Assembly (NCBI GenBank): GCA_011372845.1 | Contig: DSAI01000108.1 | Span: forward strand, 1 to 12,885 | DNA: 12,885 bases | Direction: 5' to 3' | From: Actinomycetota bacterium | GTDB taxonomy: Bacteria; Actinomycetota; Coriobacteriia; Anaerosomatales; Anaerosomataceae | In this document: positions 6,451 through 12,885 of the stretch, in pieces | Layout of the letters: each line of letters starts with the position of its first letter | Numbering within the stretch: the first letter of the stretch is position 1 | Notes under the pieces: model-generated | What the model was told of the DNA's origin: nothing | What the model saw: only the letters and a program-made list of their open reading frames with translations | The model's database searches: none | Program-made: the position numbers and the translations under genes

Positions 6451-7053
6451 ATGAGCACAGTCACGACGAAGGCACACACGAACACGAACCGCTGGGACAC
6501 CCGGCAGATGGTCACGATGGCCATACTCGTCGCTCTCGGGACATTGATCAGCTTCATCGACATTCCGATCATCCCCGGTGTGGAGTGGCTCAAGTACGAC
6601 CCCTCCTCGGTTGCGATGCTCATCGGCGCGTTCGTGTACGGGCCCGTGGCGGGCGCCGTCATCGGCACGCTCATCGCGCTGATCCATTGGAGCTCAGCGG
6701 GGATCTGGGGCGTGGTGATGAACATCATCGCGATGGTCGCCATGGGCGTTCCCGCGGGCCTCATCTACCGACATCGCAAGACGCGCGCGGGAGCCGTGAT
6801 CGCGCTTGCGGTGGGTTCAGTGGTCATGGTGACTGTCAACCTGCTCGCGAACCTGGTGGTCACGCCGATCTACACAGGAATGCCGGTATCAGCCGTGGTG
6901 GCCCTGATCCTTCCGGTGCTGCTGCCCTTCAACATCATCAAGGCCGTGCTGAACAGCGTGATCACACTCGTGGTCTACAAGACCGTTTCGCGCATGATCA
7001 AGCCGGAGCGCAAGCGGCCATTGTGCGAAAACCCGGTGACGGACGCCTCGTAG
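6451..7053 (+). CDS. ribU: RibU, riboflavin-binding S component of an ECF transporter
   Basis: RibU is the membrane subunit that captures riboflavin and delivers it through the ECF module. The 200-residue product has about six hydrophobic helices (roughly residues 18-36, 53-70, 66-82, 86-106, 113-137 and 147-178). WLKYDPSSVAMLIGAFVYGP at residues 46-65 is the conserved ECF S-component segment found in RibU proteins. I chose the ATG at 6451, with GAAGGG 9 nt upstream; upstream in-frame starts at 6433 and 6442 are poorer, and those before 6361 lie in the riboswitch. The FMN riboswitch directly upstream identifies the substrate. ecfA1 starts 1 nt after the stop. Confidence 0.93.
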   Translation: MSTVTTKAHTNTNRWDTRQMVTMAILVALGTLISFIDIPIIPGVEWLKYDPSSVAMLIGAFVYGPVAGAVIGTLIALIHWSSAGIWGVVMNIIAMVAMGVPAGLIYRHRKTRAGAVIALAVGSVVMVTVNLLANLVVTPIYTGMPVSAVVALILPVLLPFNIIKAVLNSVITLVVYKTVSRMIKPERKRPLCENPVTDAS

Positions 7054-7054
7054 C

Positions 7055-7906
7055 ATGGACTCGCTGCACGACAGGGTTCCCGCGGTCTTGTTCCGCGATG
7101 TCCGGTACCGCTACCACCCCGACGAGCCTGATGCGCTCGCCGGGGTGACTCTCGACATCATGCAGGGCGAACACGTCGCGGTGATCGGGGCCAACGGCAG
7201 CGGCAAGTCCACGCTTGCACGTCACATCAACGCGCTGCTCGTCCCTGATACGGGTACGGTGACCGTGGCGGGGCTGGACACCTCAGATGTGAGACATACG
7301 TATCCGGTGCGCGAACACGCCGGGCTCGTCTTCCAGAACCCCGATGACCAGATGGTGGCCTCGGTGGTGCGTGACGATATCGCCTTCGGACCCGAGAACC
7401 TTGGCTTGCCCGTTGCCGAGATCGTCACACGGGTGGGCGATGCGCTTGCCACCGTGGGGATGTCGGACTATGCCGATGACGACGTCTCGACACTCTCAGG
7501 GGGCCAGCGTCAGCGGGTGGCCATCGCAGGCGTGCTCGCCATGCGCCCGGCCATCCTCCTGCTCGACGAACCTGGTGCCATGCTCGACCCGCGAGGCCGC
7601 CGCGGTATCCGTCGCGTCTCGCGCGGACTGCACGAGGCGGGCATGACCGTCATCGTGATCACACAGCACATGGACGAGGCGCTCCGTGCGGACAGGGTCA
7701 TTGTGATGGACAGCGGCGGGATCGTATGTGACGGCCCCACGGCGGACGTGCTCGTGCAGGCCGACCTCTTGCGCTCCCTGGGTCTGGCTGTACCGTTTCC
7801 AGCGGCCCTTGCCGACGCGCTCCGCACCCGGGGCTTCGACGTGCCGGTGACTCTTGATGAGAAGATGCTCGAGGAGGCGATATGCCGATCGTTCTCGAGC
7901 ATGTGA
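7055..7906 (+). CDS. ecfA1: ECF transporter ATPase EcfA1
   Basis: This is one of two ABC ATPases powering the ECF transporter on the cytoplasmic face. The 283-residue product has Walker A GANGSGKST (residues 45-53), Q-loop glutamine 94 in VFQNPDDQM, signature LSGGQRQRVAIAG (from 147), Walker B ILLLDE (167-172) and switch histidine 205 in TQHMDE. FGPENLGLP after the Q-loop is typical of EcfA proteins. The D-loop approach reads DEPGAMLDP, with glycine where EcfA proteins usually have threonine; this should not abolish activity. The ATG follows the ribU stop by 1 nt without a clear Shine-Dalgarno site, so translation is probably coupled. Its last 25 bases overlap ecfA2. Confidence 0.95.
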   Translation: MDSLHDRVPAVLFRDVRYRYHPDEPDALAGVTLDIMQGEHVAVIGANGSGKSTLARHINALLVPDTGTVTVAGLDTSDVRHTYPVREHAGLVFQNPDDQMVASVVRDDIAFGPENLGLPVAEIVTRVGDALATVGMSDYADDDVSTLSGGQRQRVAIAGVLAMRPAILLLDEPGAMLDPRGRRGIRRVSRGLHEAGMTVIVITQHMDEALRADRVIVMDSGGIVCDGPTADVLVQADLLRSLGLAVPFPAALADALRTRGFDVPVTLDEKMLEEAICRSFSSM

Positions 7907-8748
7907 CCCTCAGGTACCCCGGGACGGATCCCACCGCGCACCCCGCGGTAGACGACCTCTCCCTCGTGGTGGATGACGGAGAGTACCTCGGCGTGATCGG
8001 TCACACCGGCAGCGGCAAGTCCACGCTGGTGCTGCTCATGGCCGGACTGCTCGCGGCCACCAGCGGGAGGGTCACGGTCAACGGCGCCGATCTGGCCGAA
8101 CGCAGCGCGCGGCGCGCACTCCGGCGCCAGGTGGGTATCGTCTTCCAGTATCCGGAGCATCAACTGTTCGCCGACACGGTGGCCGAGGACGTCGGCTTCG
8201 GGCCGCGCGCGCTCGGCCTGACCGCACGCGAAGCCGAGCGGGCGGTGGATGATGCGCTCGAACGCGTGGATATGGAGCTGTGCACGTACGGACACCGCAG
8301 CCCATTCGAGCTCTCGGGCGGACAGATGCGCCGTGTCGCCATCGCGGGCGTGATGGCGACCCGTCCCGACATCCTGATCCTTGACGAGCCGATGGCCGGT
8401 CTCGATCCCGCGGGTCGTGCGGAGATAGCCGCCCTTTTGCGACGACTTCACGATCGTGGTCTCACCGTCGTCATGGTCTCCCACGACATGGACGACATCG
8501 CGTCGCTGGCAGACAGGGTGCTCGTCCTCCGCGATGGCGGTTGTTTCGCCCACGGGACTCCGGCAGAGGTGTTCGCGCGACAGACCGAACTGCGCGAGAT
8601 CGGCCTCGGGGTGCCTCATGCAGCCCGCTTTGCCGCGCGGCTCTCTGCTTGCGGCATCGATGTCGGTGGAACGATGTCCACCCCTGAAGCTCTCGCGGAC
8701 GCCCTCGCCTCACTCCGGACGGACCTCGGCCCGGGGCGGGAGGCCTGA
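7882..8748 (+). CDS. ecfA2: ECF transporter ATPase EcfA2
   Basis: This second ABC ATPase pairs with EcfA1 to form the heterodimeric motor. The 288-residue product has Walker A GHTGSGKST (residues 40-48), Q-loop glutamine 89 in VFQYPEHQLF (the EcfA2-type form, against QNPDDQ in EcfA1), signature LSGGQMRRVAIAG (from 144), Walker B ILILDEP (164-170), D-loop MAGLDP and switch histidine 201 in VSHDMDD. The start ATG at 7882 lies inside the 3' end of ecfA1, 4 nt after a perfect GAGGAGG, which shows the overlap is real. ecfT starts 1 nt after its stop. Confidence 0.95.
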   Translation: MPIVLEHVTLRYPGTDPTAHPAVDDLSLVVDDGEYLGVIGHTGSGKSTLVLLMAGLLAATSGRVTVNGADLAERSARRALRRQVGIVFQYPEHQLFADTVAEDVGFGPRALGLTAREAERAVDDALERVDMELCTYGHRSPFELSGGQMRRVAIAGVMATRPDILILDEPMAGLDPAGRAEIAALLRRLHDRGLTVVMVSHDMDDIASLADRVLVLRDGGCFAHGTPAEVFARQTELREIGLGVPHAARFAARLSACGIDVGGTMSTPEALADALASLRTDLGPGREA

Positions 8749-8749
8749 C

Positions 8750-9541
8750 ATGGCCCTTGGGCAGTATCACAAGGCCGATTCCCCGCTCCATAGGATGGAC
8801 CCCCGGTTCAAGATCCTTGTGGCGGTGGTGTACATGCTCGTGATCTTCCTCGCACGCGAGCTGGTGGGGCTCTCGCTGGCTCTCGTGTTCCTGGCTGGCG
8901 CTGTCGCGGCGTCGGGGATCCCACTGGGGCTGCTGGCGCGGAGCCTTCGCCCGGTGATCGCGTTCGTTGTCTTCACGTTCATAGTCAACCTTGTGTTCAT
9001 CACGAGCGGCGACACCCTCTTCGCTCTGGGTCGTCTTGCGATCACTTCGGGCGGTCTCAGCGCGGCGGCCTTCATGACCACGCGACTCTTCACCCTCTTC
9101 GTCTCCACCGCTTTGCTCGGCTTCACCACCTCTCCTGTGGACCTCGCCGACGGCATCGAGGGGCCCCTGACGCCCTTTGAGCGGTTCGGCGTGCCGGCGC
9201 ACGAGATCTCCATGATGATGAGCATCGCGCTGCGTTTCATACCGATCCTCGTGGCCGAGAAGGACCGCATCGTGCGGGCACAGACTGCCCGGGGGGCCGA
9301 CTTCGAATCGGGCAATCCCCTCACCCGCATGCACGCGATCATCCCCGTGCTCACACCGCTCTTCCTCAGTGCCTTCCGCCATGCCGAGGACCTCGCCACC
9401 GCCATGGAGAGCCGCTGTTACCACGGCAAGGAGGGTCGTACACGCGTCAAGACGCTCCAACCCGCGCTGCGCGACTGGGCCGCCGTTGCTGCCCTCGCCA
9501 TCCTGACGTCCGCGCTTGTGGTCTTGCGCACCGTGCCCTGA
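8750..9541 (+). CDS. ecfT: ECF transporter transmembrane component EcfT
   Basis: EcfT is the membrane scaffold that joins the S component to the two ATPases. The 263-residue product begins GQYHKADSPLHRMDPRFK, a typical EcfT N-terminus, and has hydrophobic helices at about 21-38, 41-55, 68-86, 105-125, 195-209 and 242-260. The two coupling-helix motifs that bind the ATPases are visible: ARG at residues 180-182 (AQTARGADFE) and SRC at 221-223 (AMESRCYHGKEGRTR), the second a mild variant of the usual A-R-G. The ATG at 8750 has GGGAGG 7 nt upstream, within the end of ecfA2; earlier in-frame starts would overlap ecfA2 by about 290 bases. It is the last gene of the ribU operon. Confidence 0.95.
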   Translation: MALGQYHKADSPLHRMDPRFKILVAVVYMLVIFLARELVGLSLALVFLAGAVAASGIPLGLLARSLRPVIAFVVFTFIVNLVFITSGDTLFALGRLAITSGGLSAAAFMTTRLFTLFVSTALLGFTTSPVDLADGIEGPLTPFERFGVPAHEISMMMSIALRFIPILVAEKDRIVRAQTARGADFESGNPLTRMHAIIPVLTPLFLSAFRHAEDLATAMESRCYHGKEGRTRVKTLQPALRDWAAVAALAILTSALVVLRTVP

Positions 9542-9577
9542 GGAGTGCGCCGTCCACCGCTGTGCGCCCTACCCTGC

Positions 9578-9583
9578 TAGAAT
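9578..9583 (+). promoter_or_regulatory. -10 box of rnpB
   Basis: TAGAAT ends 6 nt before position 9590, where the RNase P RNA is expected to begin. The -35 region (about 9555-9560) is poor. Placement agrees with the independently inferred RNA 5' end. Confidence 0.55.
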
Positions 9584-9588
9584 GGGGA

Positions 9589-9935
9589 TGTGGGAGCGGA
9601 CCGTGCGGCCGCGCGCCGTGAGGCGTGAGGAAAGTCCGGACTCCGCAGGGCAGGGTGCCTGCTAACGGCAGGGCGCGGCGACGCGACGGAAAGTGCCACA
9701 GAAAAGAAGACCCCCGGGGCATGGCCCCGAGGAGAGCTGAAACGGTGCGGTAAGAGCGCACCAGCGTCACGGCAACGTGGCGGCTTGGCAAACCCCACCC
9801 GGAGCAAGGGCGAATAGGAGCGGTCACGGCTGGCCCGGCCATCGCTCGGGTACGCCCGCTCGAGGCCGTCGGCGACGACGGTCCCAGATAGATGGTCGCA
9901 CACGACAGGATCCGGCTTACAGATCCGCTCCCACA
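9589..9935 (+). ncRNA. rnpB: RNase P RNA, bacterial A-type
   Basis: This is the catalytic RNA that removes 5' leaders from tRNA precursors. Ends are set by a 12-bp helix P1 pairing 9589-9600 with 9924-9935. The conserved 5' segment GAGGAAAGTCCGGACTCC (from 9627) and the 3' segments AGATAGATGG and CCGGCTTACAG are present, as is the CAAACCCCACCCGGAGCAAG region before GGGCGAATAGG that matches A-type molecules. Length is about 347 nt, within the normal range. It lies 47 nt after ecfT and converges with the chelatase gene. Confidence 0.96.
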
Positions 9936-9990
9936 CCCCCGCACCCTGCACGAAGAGACGGCCCAGCAGTGTCCATGGACCCGTCAGGGC

Positions 9991-11952
9991 CTACGCGCTC
10001 ATCCGCTGACGCACCGCGCCGGCCACGGCATCGCCCTCGGGCTGTCCCAGCCGTACGTACTCGCCCCCCGCGACCCGCGCCAACTCCCGTGCGCCGAGGC
10101 CGCTACCCGGACCCGACGTGTCGATCACGAGCGTGTGTATGGGCGTGTCCTTGAGTCGTGCGGCCGCCTGACGCGCGTCGTCGCTTCCGAGACCCGCACC
10201 GATACCCACGTTCGCGCGCCCATCCGTGAGCAGCACGAGCCACGGAACGATGCTGTCGTCCCGTCGGATCTCGGCCGCGAGGACGTCGAGCGACGTGAGG
10301 ATCCCGTGAGCGATCGGAGTGGCGCCGCCCGTGGGGAGCGTGCGCAACTTCAGCTGGGCGAGCTCGACGCTCGCAGTGGGCTGCAGAACCACCTGCGCGG
10401 ACTCGCCCCGGAACGCCACGAGACCCACCCGGTCACGACGTTGGTAGGCGTCCACGAGCAGGTCGAGCACCGCCGCCTTCGCGGCTTCCATCCTGTTGGT
10501 GGCACCCATCGAACCGCTCGCATCCACACAGAACACGATCGAGGCGCCGACGCGCCGCTTCCGGACCTTCGAACGCAGGTCTTGCGGCTCGATCGCCACC
10601 GCCATGTCACTCTCTCGGCCAGCCTGATACGGCGCAGCTGCCCGAATCGTGGCATCCAACGCAAGATCCACCGGACGCCCGGGGCGGGCGACCTCGGCCC
10701 TGACATACCGTCCGGATCGGTCGTCCGTGGTGGTCTCCTGCCGCCGTCCCCCGTGAGAGCGCCGCACGCTGTCCATCCCGGCCACAAGCTCGGCGGACAC
10801 ACGCTCCTCCCGTATCGCCTCCGGCGCACCGGACTCCCGTGTGACCTCTACCAGCGCTCCGTGGCCGTCGCTCTGATCCGCGCCAGACTCGTCGCTCGTC
10901 TCCGAACAGCCAGCGTTGCCGGGGGCTGAGAGCAGCAACTCCTGCAGGCGCTCCTCGTTGAAACCGTGTTCCTCAAAGGGGTTCTTGCGCATACGGTGCG
11001 CAAGAACCATCGGCGCGACGGAACGTACGTCTGCGGCAGTGACCTCACGGCGGCCGTCAAGGACGGCATATGCGACAGCGGCCCGTCCCATCACCAGGTC
11101 GGCACGATGCCCGTCGACCCCGATCGCGGCGCACACCGACGCGATCAGGAAGAGCAGATCATCGTCGAGCTCGACGTCGGGGATCGTCTGGATAGCAGAA
11201 CGAATGCGCTCTTCCAAAGCCTTCTGCGCCGGAGACCATGTCCGGGCGAAGCCGGCAGGATCGTCCTCGAACGCGCGACGGCGCTTGAGGATCTCAACGC
11301 GCTCGGCAGGCTCGGCGATACCCTCGATGTCGACGCACAGACCGAAACGGTCGAGCAGCTGCGGACGGATCTCCCCCTCCTCCGGGTTCATCGTACCCAC
11401 GAGCACGAAGCGAGCCGGATGCTGATAGCGGACGCCTTCGCGCTCCACGACGTTCACACCCATCGCCGCGGAGTCCAGGAGCGTGTCCACGAGATGATCG
11501 TCCAGGAGGTTCACTTCGTCCACATAGAGGATGCCACGGTTGGCATACGCCAGGAGCCCCGGCTCGAACCTCCGTTCACCATGCTTCAGCGCCTGCTCGA
11601 GATCGATCGTGCCCACCACGCGATCCTCAGTGGCCGACACCGGCAGGTCCACCAGGAGAGGACGCCGATGCGCCACCGGCAACGCCCCCTCTTTGCGGCG
11701 CTCACGGCACTCGTCGCACTGCAGATCCACAAGACGGGGGTGGCACCCGAAACGACAGTCGTCCACGACCTCGATCTCAGGAAGGACGGAACGAAGGCCA
11801 CGCACGGCAGTGGACTTGGCGGTCCCCTTCTGTCCACGGATGAGGACGCCGCCGACCCGGGGCTCCACCGCATTGATGAGCAGTGCGGTCTTGAGCGGAT
11901 CCTGTCCGACTATCGCACTGAACGGATACGTCGAACGGTCTTCCCCAGACAT
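9991..11952 (-). CDS. Fused AAA+/VWA metal chelatase subunit (BchI-BchD type)
   Basis: The 653-residue protein joins a ChlI/BchI-like AAA+ ATPase to a ChlD/BchD-like von Willebrand A domain. Residues 10-340 carry Walker A GQKGTAKST (40-48), Walker B ILYVDEVNLLDDH (141-153), sensor GTMNPEEG and RPQLLDRFG. An insert holds four cysteines (66, 70, 79, 82). Residues 345-430 are a polar acidic linker; the VWA domain follows with a complete metal site: DASGS (477-481), Thr545 and Asp577. Such fusions drive magnesium or cobalt insertion with a large BchH/CobN subunit. No photosynthesis gene is visible, so cobaltochelatase is my guess; a general AAA-VWA chaperone is possible. I chose the ATG at 11952, 4 nt after TGGAGGG, over the ATG at 11979, which sits at the predicted transcript start. 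Confidence 0.88.
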   Translation of the reverse strand: MSGEDRSTYPFSAIVGQDPLKTALLINAVEPRVGGVLIRGQKGTAKSTAVRGLRSVLPEIEVVDDCRFGCHPRLVDLQCDECRERRKEGALPVAHRRPLLVDLPVSATEDRVVGTIDLEQALKHGERRFEPGLLAYANRGILYVDEVNLLDDHLVDTLLDSAAMGVNVVEREGVRYQHPARFVLVGTMNPEEGEIRPQLLDRFGLCVDIEGIAEPAERVEILKRRRAFEDDPAGFARTWSPAQKALEERIRSAIQTIPDVELDDDLLFLIASVCAAIGVDGHRADLVMGRAAVAYAVLDGRREVTAADVRSVAPMVLAHRMRKNPFEEHGFNEERLQELLLSAPGNAGCSETSDESGADQSDGHGALVEVTRESGAPEAIREERVSAELVAGMDSVRRSHGGRRQETTTDDRSGRYVRAEVARPGRPVDLALDATIRAAAPYQAGRESDMAVAIEPQDLRSKVRKRRVGASIVFCVDASGSMGATNRMEAAKAAVLDLLVDAYQRRDRVGLVAFRGESAQVVLQPTASVELAQLKLRTLPTGGATPIAHGILTSLDVLAAEIRRDDSIVPWLVLLTDGRANVGIGAGLGSDDARQAAARLKDTPIHTLVIDTSGPGSGLGARELARVAGGEYVRLGQPEGDAVAGAVRQRMSA

Positions 11953-11970
11953 ACGCCCTCCAGATGGCAA

Positions 11971-12004
11971 GCGGCCCATCTACACTATATGGTAGACGGG
12001 CCGC
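11971..12004. repeat. 13-bp inverted repeat centred on the chelatase -10 box
   Basis: Arms 11971-11983 and 11992-12004 are inverted copies with one mismatch (a G-U pair in RNA), separated by 8 bp that contain the -10 hexamer. It could be an operator for a dimeric repressor. Alternatively it is a terminator for the upstream acidic-protein gene, 22 nt after that stop, although no U-tract follows on the minus strand. Confidence 0.7.
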
Positions 12005-12013
12005 ATCTGTCAC
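11984..12013 (-). promoter_or_regulatory. Promoter of the chelatase gene
   Basis: On the minus strand GTGACA (12008-12013), an 18-nt spacer and TATAGT (11984-11989) predict a start near 11977, giving a leader of about 25 nt with the TGGAGGG ribosome site. The -10 box lies in the centre of an inverted repeat. Confidence 0.6.
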
Positions 12014-12026
12014 CTAGTCATTGTGG

Positions 12027-12885
12027 TCAGGATGACCTCCATTGGAAGGTGCCACACTCAGCAGGTGTGACCTCCCCGACCTTTGGACACGTGTTCGAGT
12101 AGACACAGTCGCTGCACGTGTACGCGCTCATGTCGAGAGAACCCGATGCCTCGTAGCCCGGCTCCAGCGAGGACGCACCATCGTCGCCCGCGCCCTCGAC
12201 TGCAGCGGGCGGCTCTTCGAACGCCGCTGACACGTCATCACTGCCCGTATCGCCGTAGTCGCCAAGGATGACAGGTTTGGGCAGGTAGGCGTCTTCACCC
12301 ATCGGCGGCGCGCCCGCGATGAGCGTGTCCCCGTCCTCGGGCGCGGCCTGCACCTCGAAATCGCGCGCCTCCTCCTCTTCGAGCTCATAAGCCTCGACGT
12401 TGGCCCACGGCCACTCCGAGGGGCTCTCGGGGGATGCGGGTTCTCCGCCTCCTCCGGACCCGCCGTCGGATGAGGGCGCCAGTGGCGCTTCGTCCGCTTC
12501 GATAGCGCTGCTCATCGGCTCCGCGACAGCCGTTGCCACGGGAAGGTCGCGAAGTTCCGGGGCGATGTATGTCTGAGCGGCGATCTCGGACTCGTCCCGC
12601 TCGTCGGCTTCCTCTTCCGCACCCACATCCTCGTCCTCCTGCGCAAGTGGATCTTGCGCTTTCTGCTCGTCGTCCTCGTGAGTCCCAATGGAGTCCGGCG
12701 CCCTGATCCCCGACTCCTCCAGGGACGATGTCGCACGCTTAAGCGCATCCGCAAGCGATGCGCCCCCTTCCGTGGCAGGGGCATCATCGTCCGGCGACAT
12801 CTCGGCCTCCGCCTCTTCCTCCACTACGGCGGCGTCGGTCTCCGCCTCTTCCTGCAGTGCGAGGATATCGGCTTCCGCCTCGACC
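12027..12885 (-). CDS. Unrecognised acidic protein with C-terminal four-cysteine motif, 5' end outside window
   Basis: I do not recognise this gene. The frame is open from the right edge to TGA at 12029-12027, giving 285 full codons. A GTG at 12824 is a possible internal start, but the reading continues upstream in the same acidic style (Glu/Ala-rich, EAEADILALQEEAET), so the true start is probably beyond the edge. Most of the visible protein is low-complexity and rich in Glu, Asp, Ala, Ser and Pro, probably disordered. The last 31 residues differ: YTCSDCVYSNTCPKVG continues to a fourth Cys and ends FQWRSS, giving Cys-x2-Cys-x5-Cys-x10-Cys (codons between 12116 and 12054). This suggests a small zinc or iron-sulfur knuckle on a flexible acidic tail. 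The chelatase gene follows 75 nt downstream. Confidence 0.75.
   Translation of the reverse strand, partial: VEAEADILALQEEAETDAAVVEEEAEAEMSPDDDAPATEGGASLADALKRATSSLEESGIRAPDSIGTHEDDEQKAQDPLAQEDEDVGAEEEADERDESEIAAQTYIAPELRDLPVATAVAEPMSSAIEADEAPLAPSSDGGSGGGGEPASPESPSEWPWANVEAYELEEEEARDFEVQAAPEDGDTLIAGAPPMGEDAYLPKPVILGDYGDTGSDDVSAAFEEPPAAVEGAGDDGASSLEPGYEASGSLDMSAYTCSDCVYSNTCPKVGEVTPAECGTFQWRSS
12806..12853. repeat. Short direct repeat in the acidic gene
   Basis: The 15-mers at 12806-12820 and 12839-12853 differ by one base and lie 33 bp (11 codons) apart; a shorter partial copy occurs near 12873. They encode Glu/Ala-rich segments (EEAEAE, EEAET), so the repeat belongs to the low-complexity coding region. 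Confidence 0.6.

Noticed and set aside
7565..7585. Glycine in place of threonine after DEP in EcfA1 considered as inactivation
   Set aside because: Walker A, Walker B, signature, Q-loop and switch histidine are all intact, so this is probably a neutral variant.
8456..8749. In-frame 5' extension of ecfT beginning at 8456
   Set aside because: It overlaps ecfA2 by about 290 bases in another frame, and the ATG at 8750 has a good Shine-Dalgarno site and the conserved EcfT N-terminus.
9447..9951. Open frames of 124 and 165 codons on the minus strand across rnpB
   Set aside because: They lie on the complement of the structured RNase P RNA and of ecfT; composition is Arg/Ser/Pro-rich without family features.
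9936..9990. Possible terminator between rnpB and the convergent chelatase gene
   Set aside because: Only a 5-bp GGCCC/GGGCC pairing with a 20-nt-plus loop was found, without a U-tract; too weak to list.

Overview
The window is 12.9 kb of GC-rich bacterial chromosome, densely packed with housekeeping genes on both strands. GC-rich codon choice, an A-type RNase P RNA, purine-rich Shine-Dalgarno sites next to apparently leaderless starts, and the priA/metK neighbourhood suggest a high-GC Gram-positive. A Coriobacteriia-like actinobacterium is my best guess, by inference only. No transposase, integrase, CRISPR array or phage gene was seen.

Left part (1-2200, minus strand). metK (S-adenosylmethionine synthetase) is followed by the 5' part of priA (replication restart helicase), which runs off the left edge. 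A SAM-I (S-box) riboswitch precedes metK. Its promoter places the transcript start just before riboswitch helix P1, and the leader holds several mutually exclusive hairpins and one stem that would cover the metK ribosome binding site and start codon.

Centre-left (2217-6147, plus strand). A small four-helix membrane protein (PsiE-like) lies just upstream of gltX (glutamyl-tRNA synthetase). Next come a promoter, tRNA-Gln(CUG), tRNA-Glu(CUC), an intrinsic terminator, and glnS (glutaminyl-tRNA synthetase). Both synthetases thus flank two of their own tRNA substrates. glnS is notable because most actinobacteria make Gln-tRNA indirectly through GatCAB.

Centre-right (6190-9541, plus strand). A promoter and an FMN riboswitch lead into ribU-ecfA1-ecfA2-ecfT, a complete energy-coupling-factor transporter for riboflavin. 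Genes are overlapping or 1 nt apart, so the riboswitch probably governs the energising module as well as the substrate-binding subunit. rnpB, encoding RNase P RNA, follows with its own -10 box.

Right part (9991-12885, minus strand). A fused AAA+/VWA chelatase subunit (BchI-BchD/ChlID type, possibly for cobalt insertion) lies downstream of an unrecognised, very acidic protein with a four-cysteine C-terminal motif; the latter is cut by the right edge. Between them is a 13-bp inverted repeat with the chelatase promoter's -10 box in its centre, which could be an operator or a terminator for the upstream gene. This pair, with its palindrome, is the least explained part of the window. Nothing here is clearly a wholly new system.
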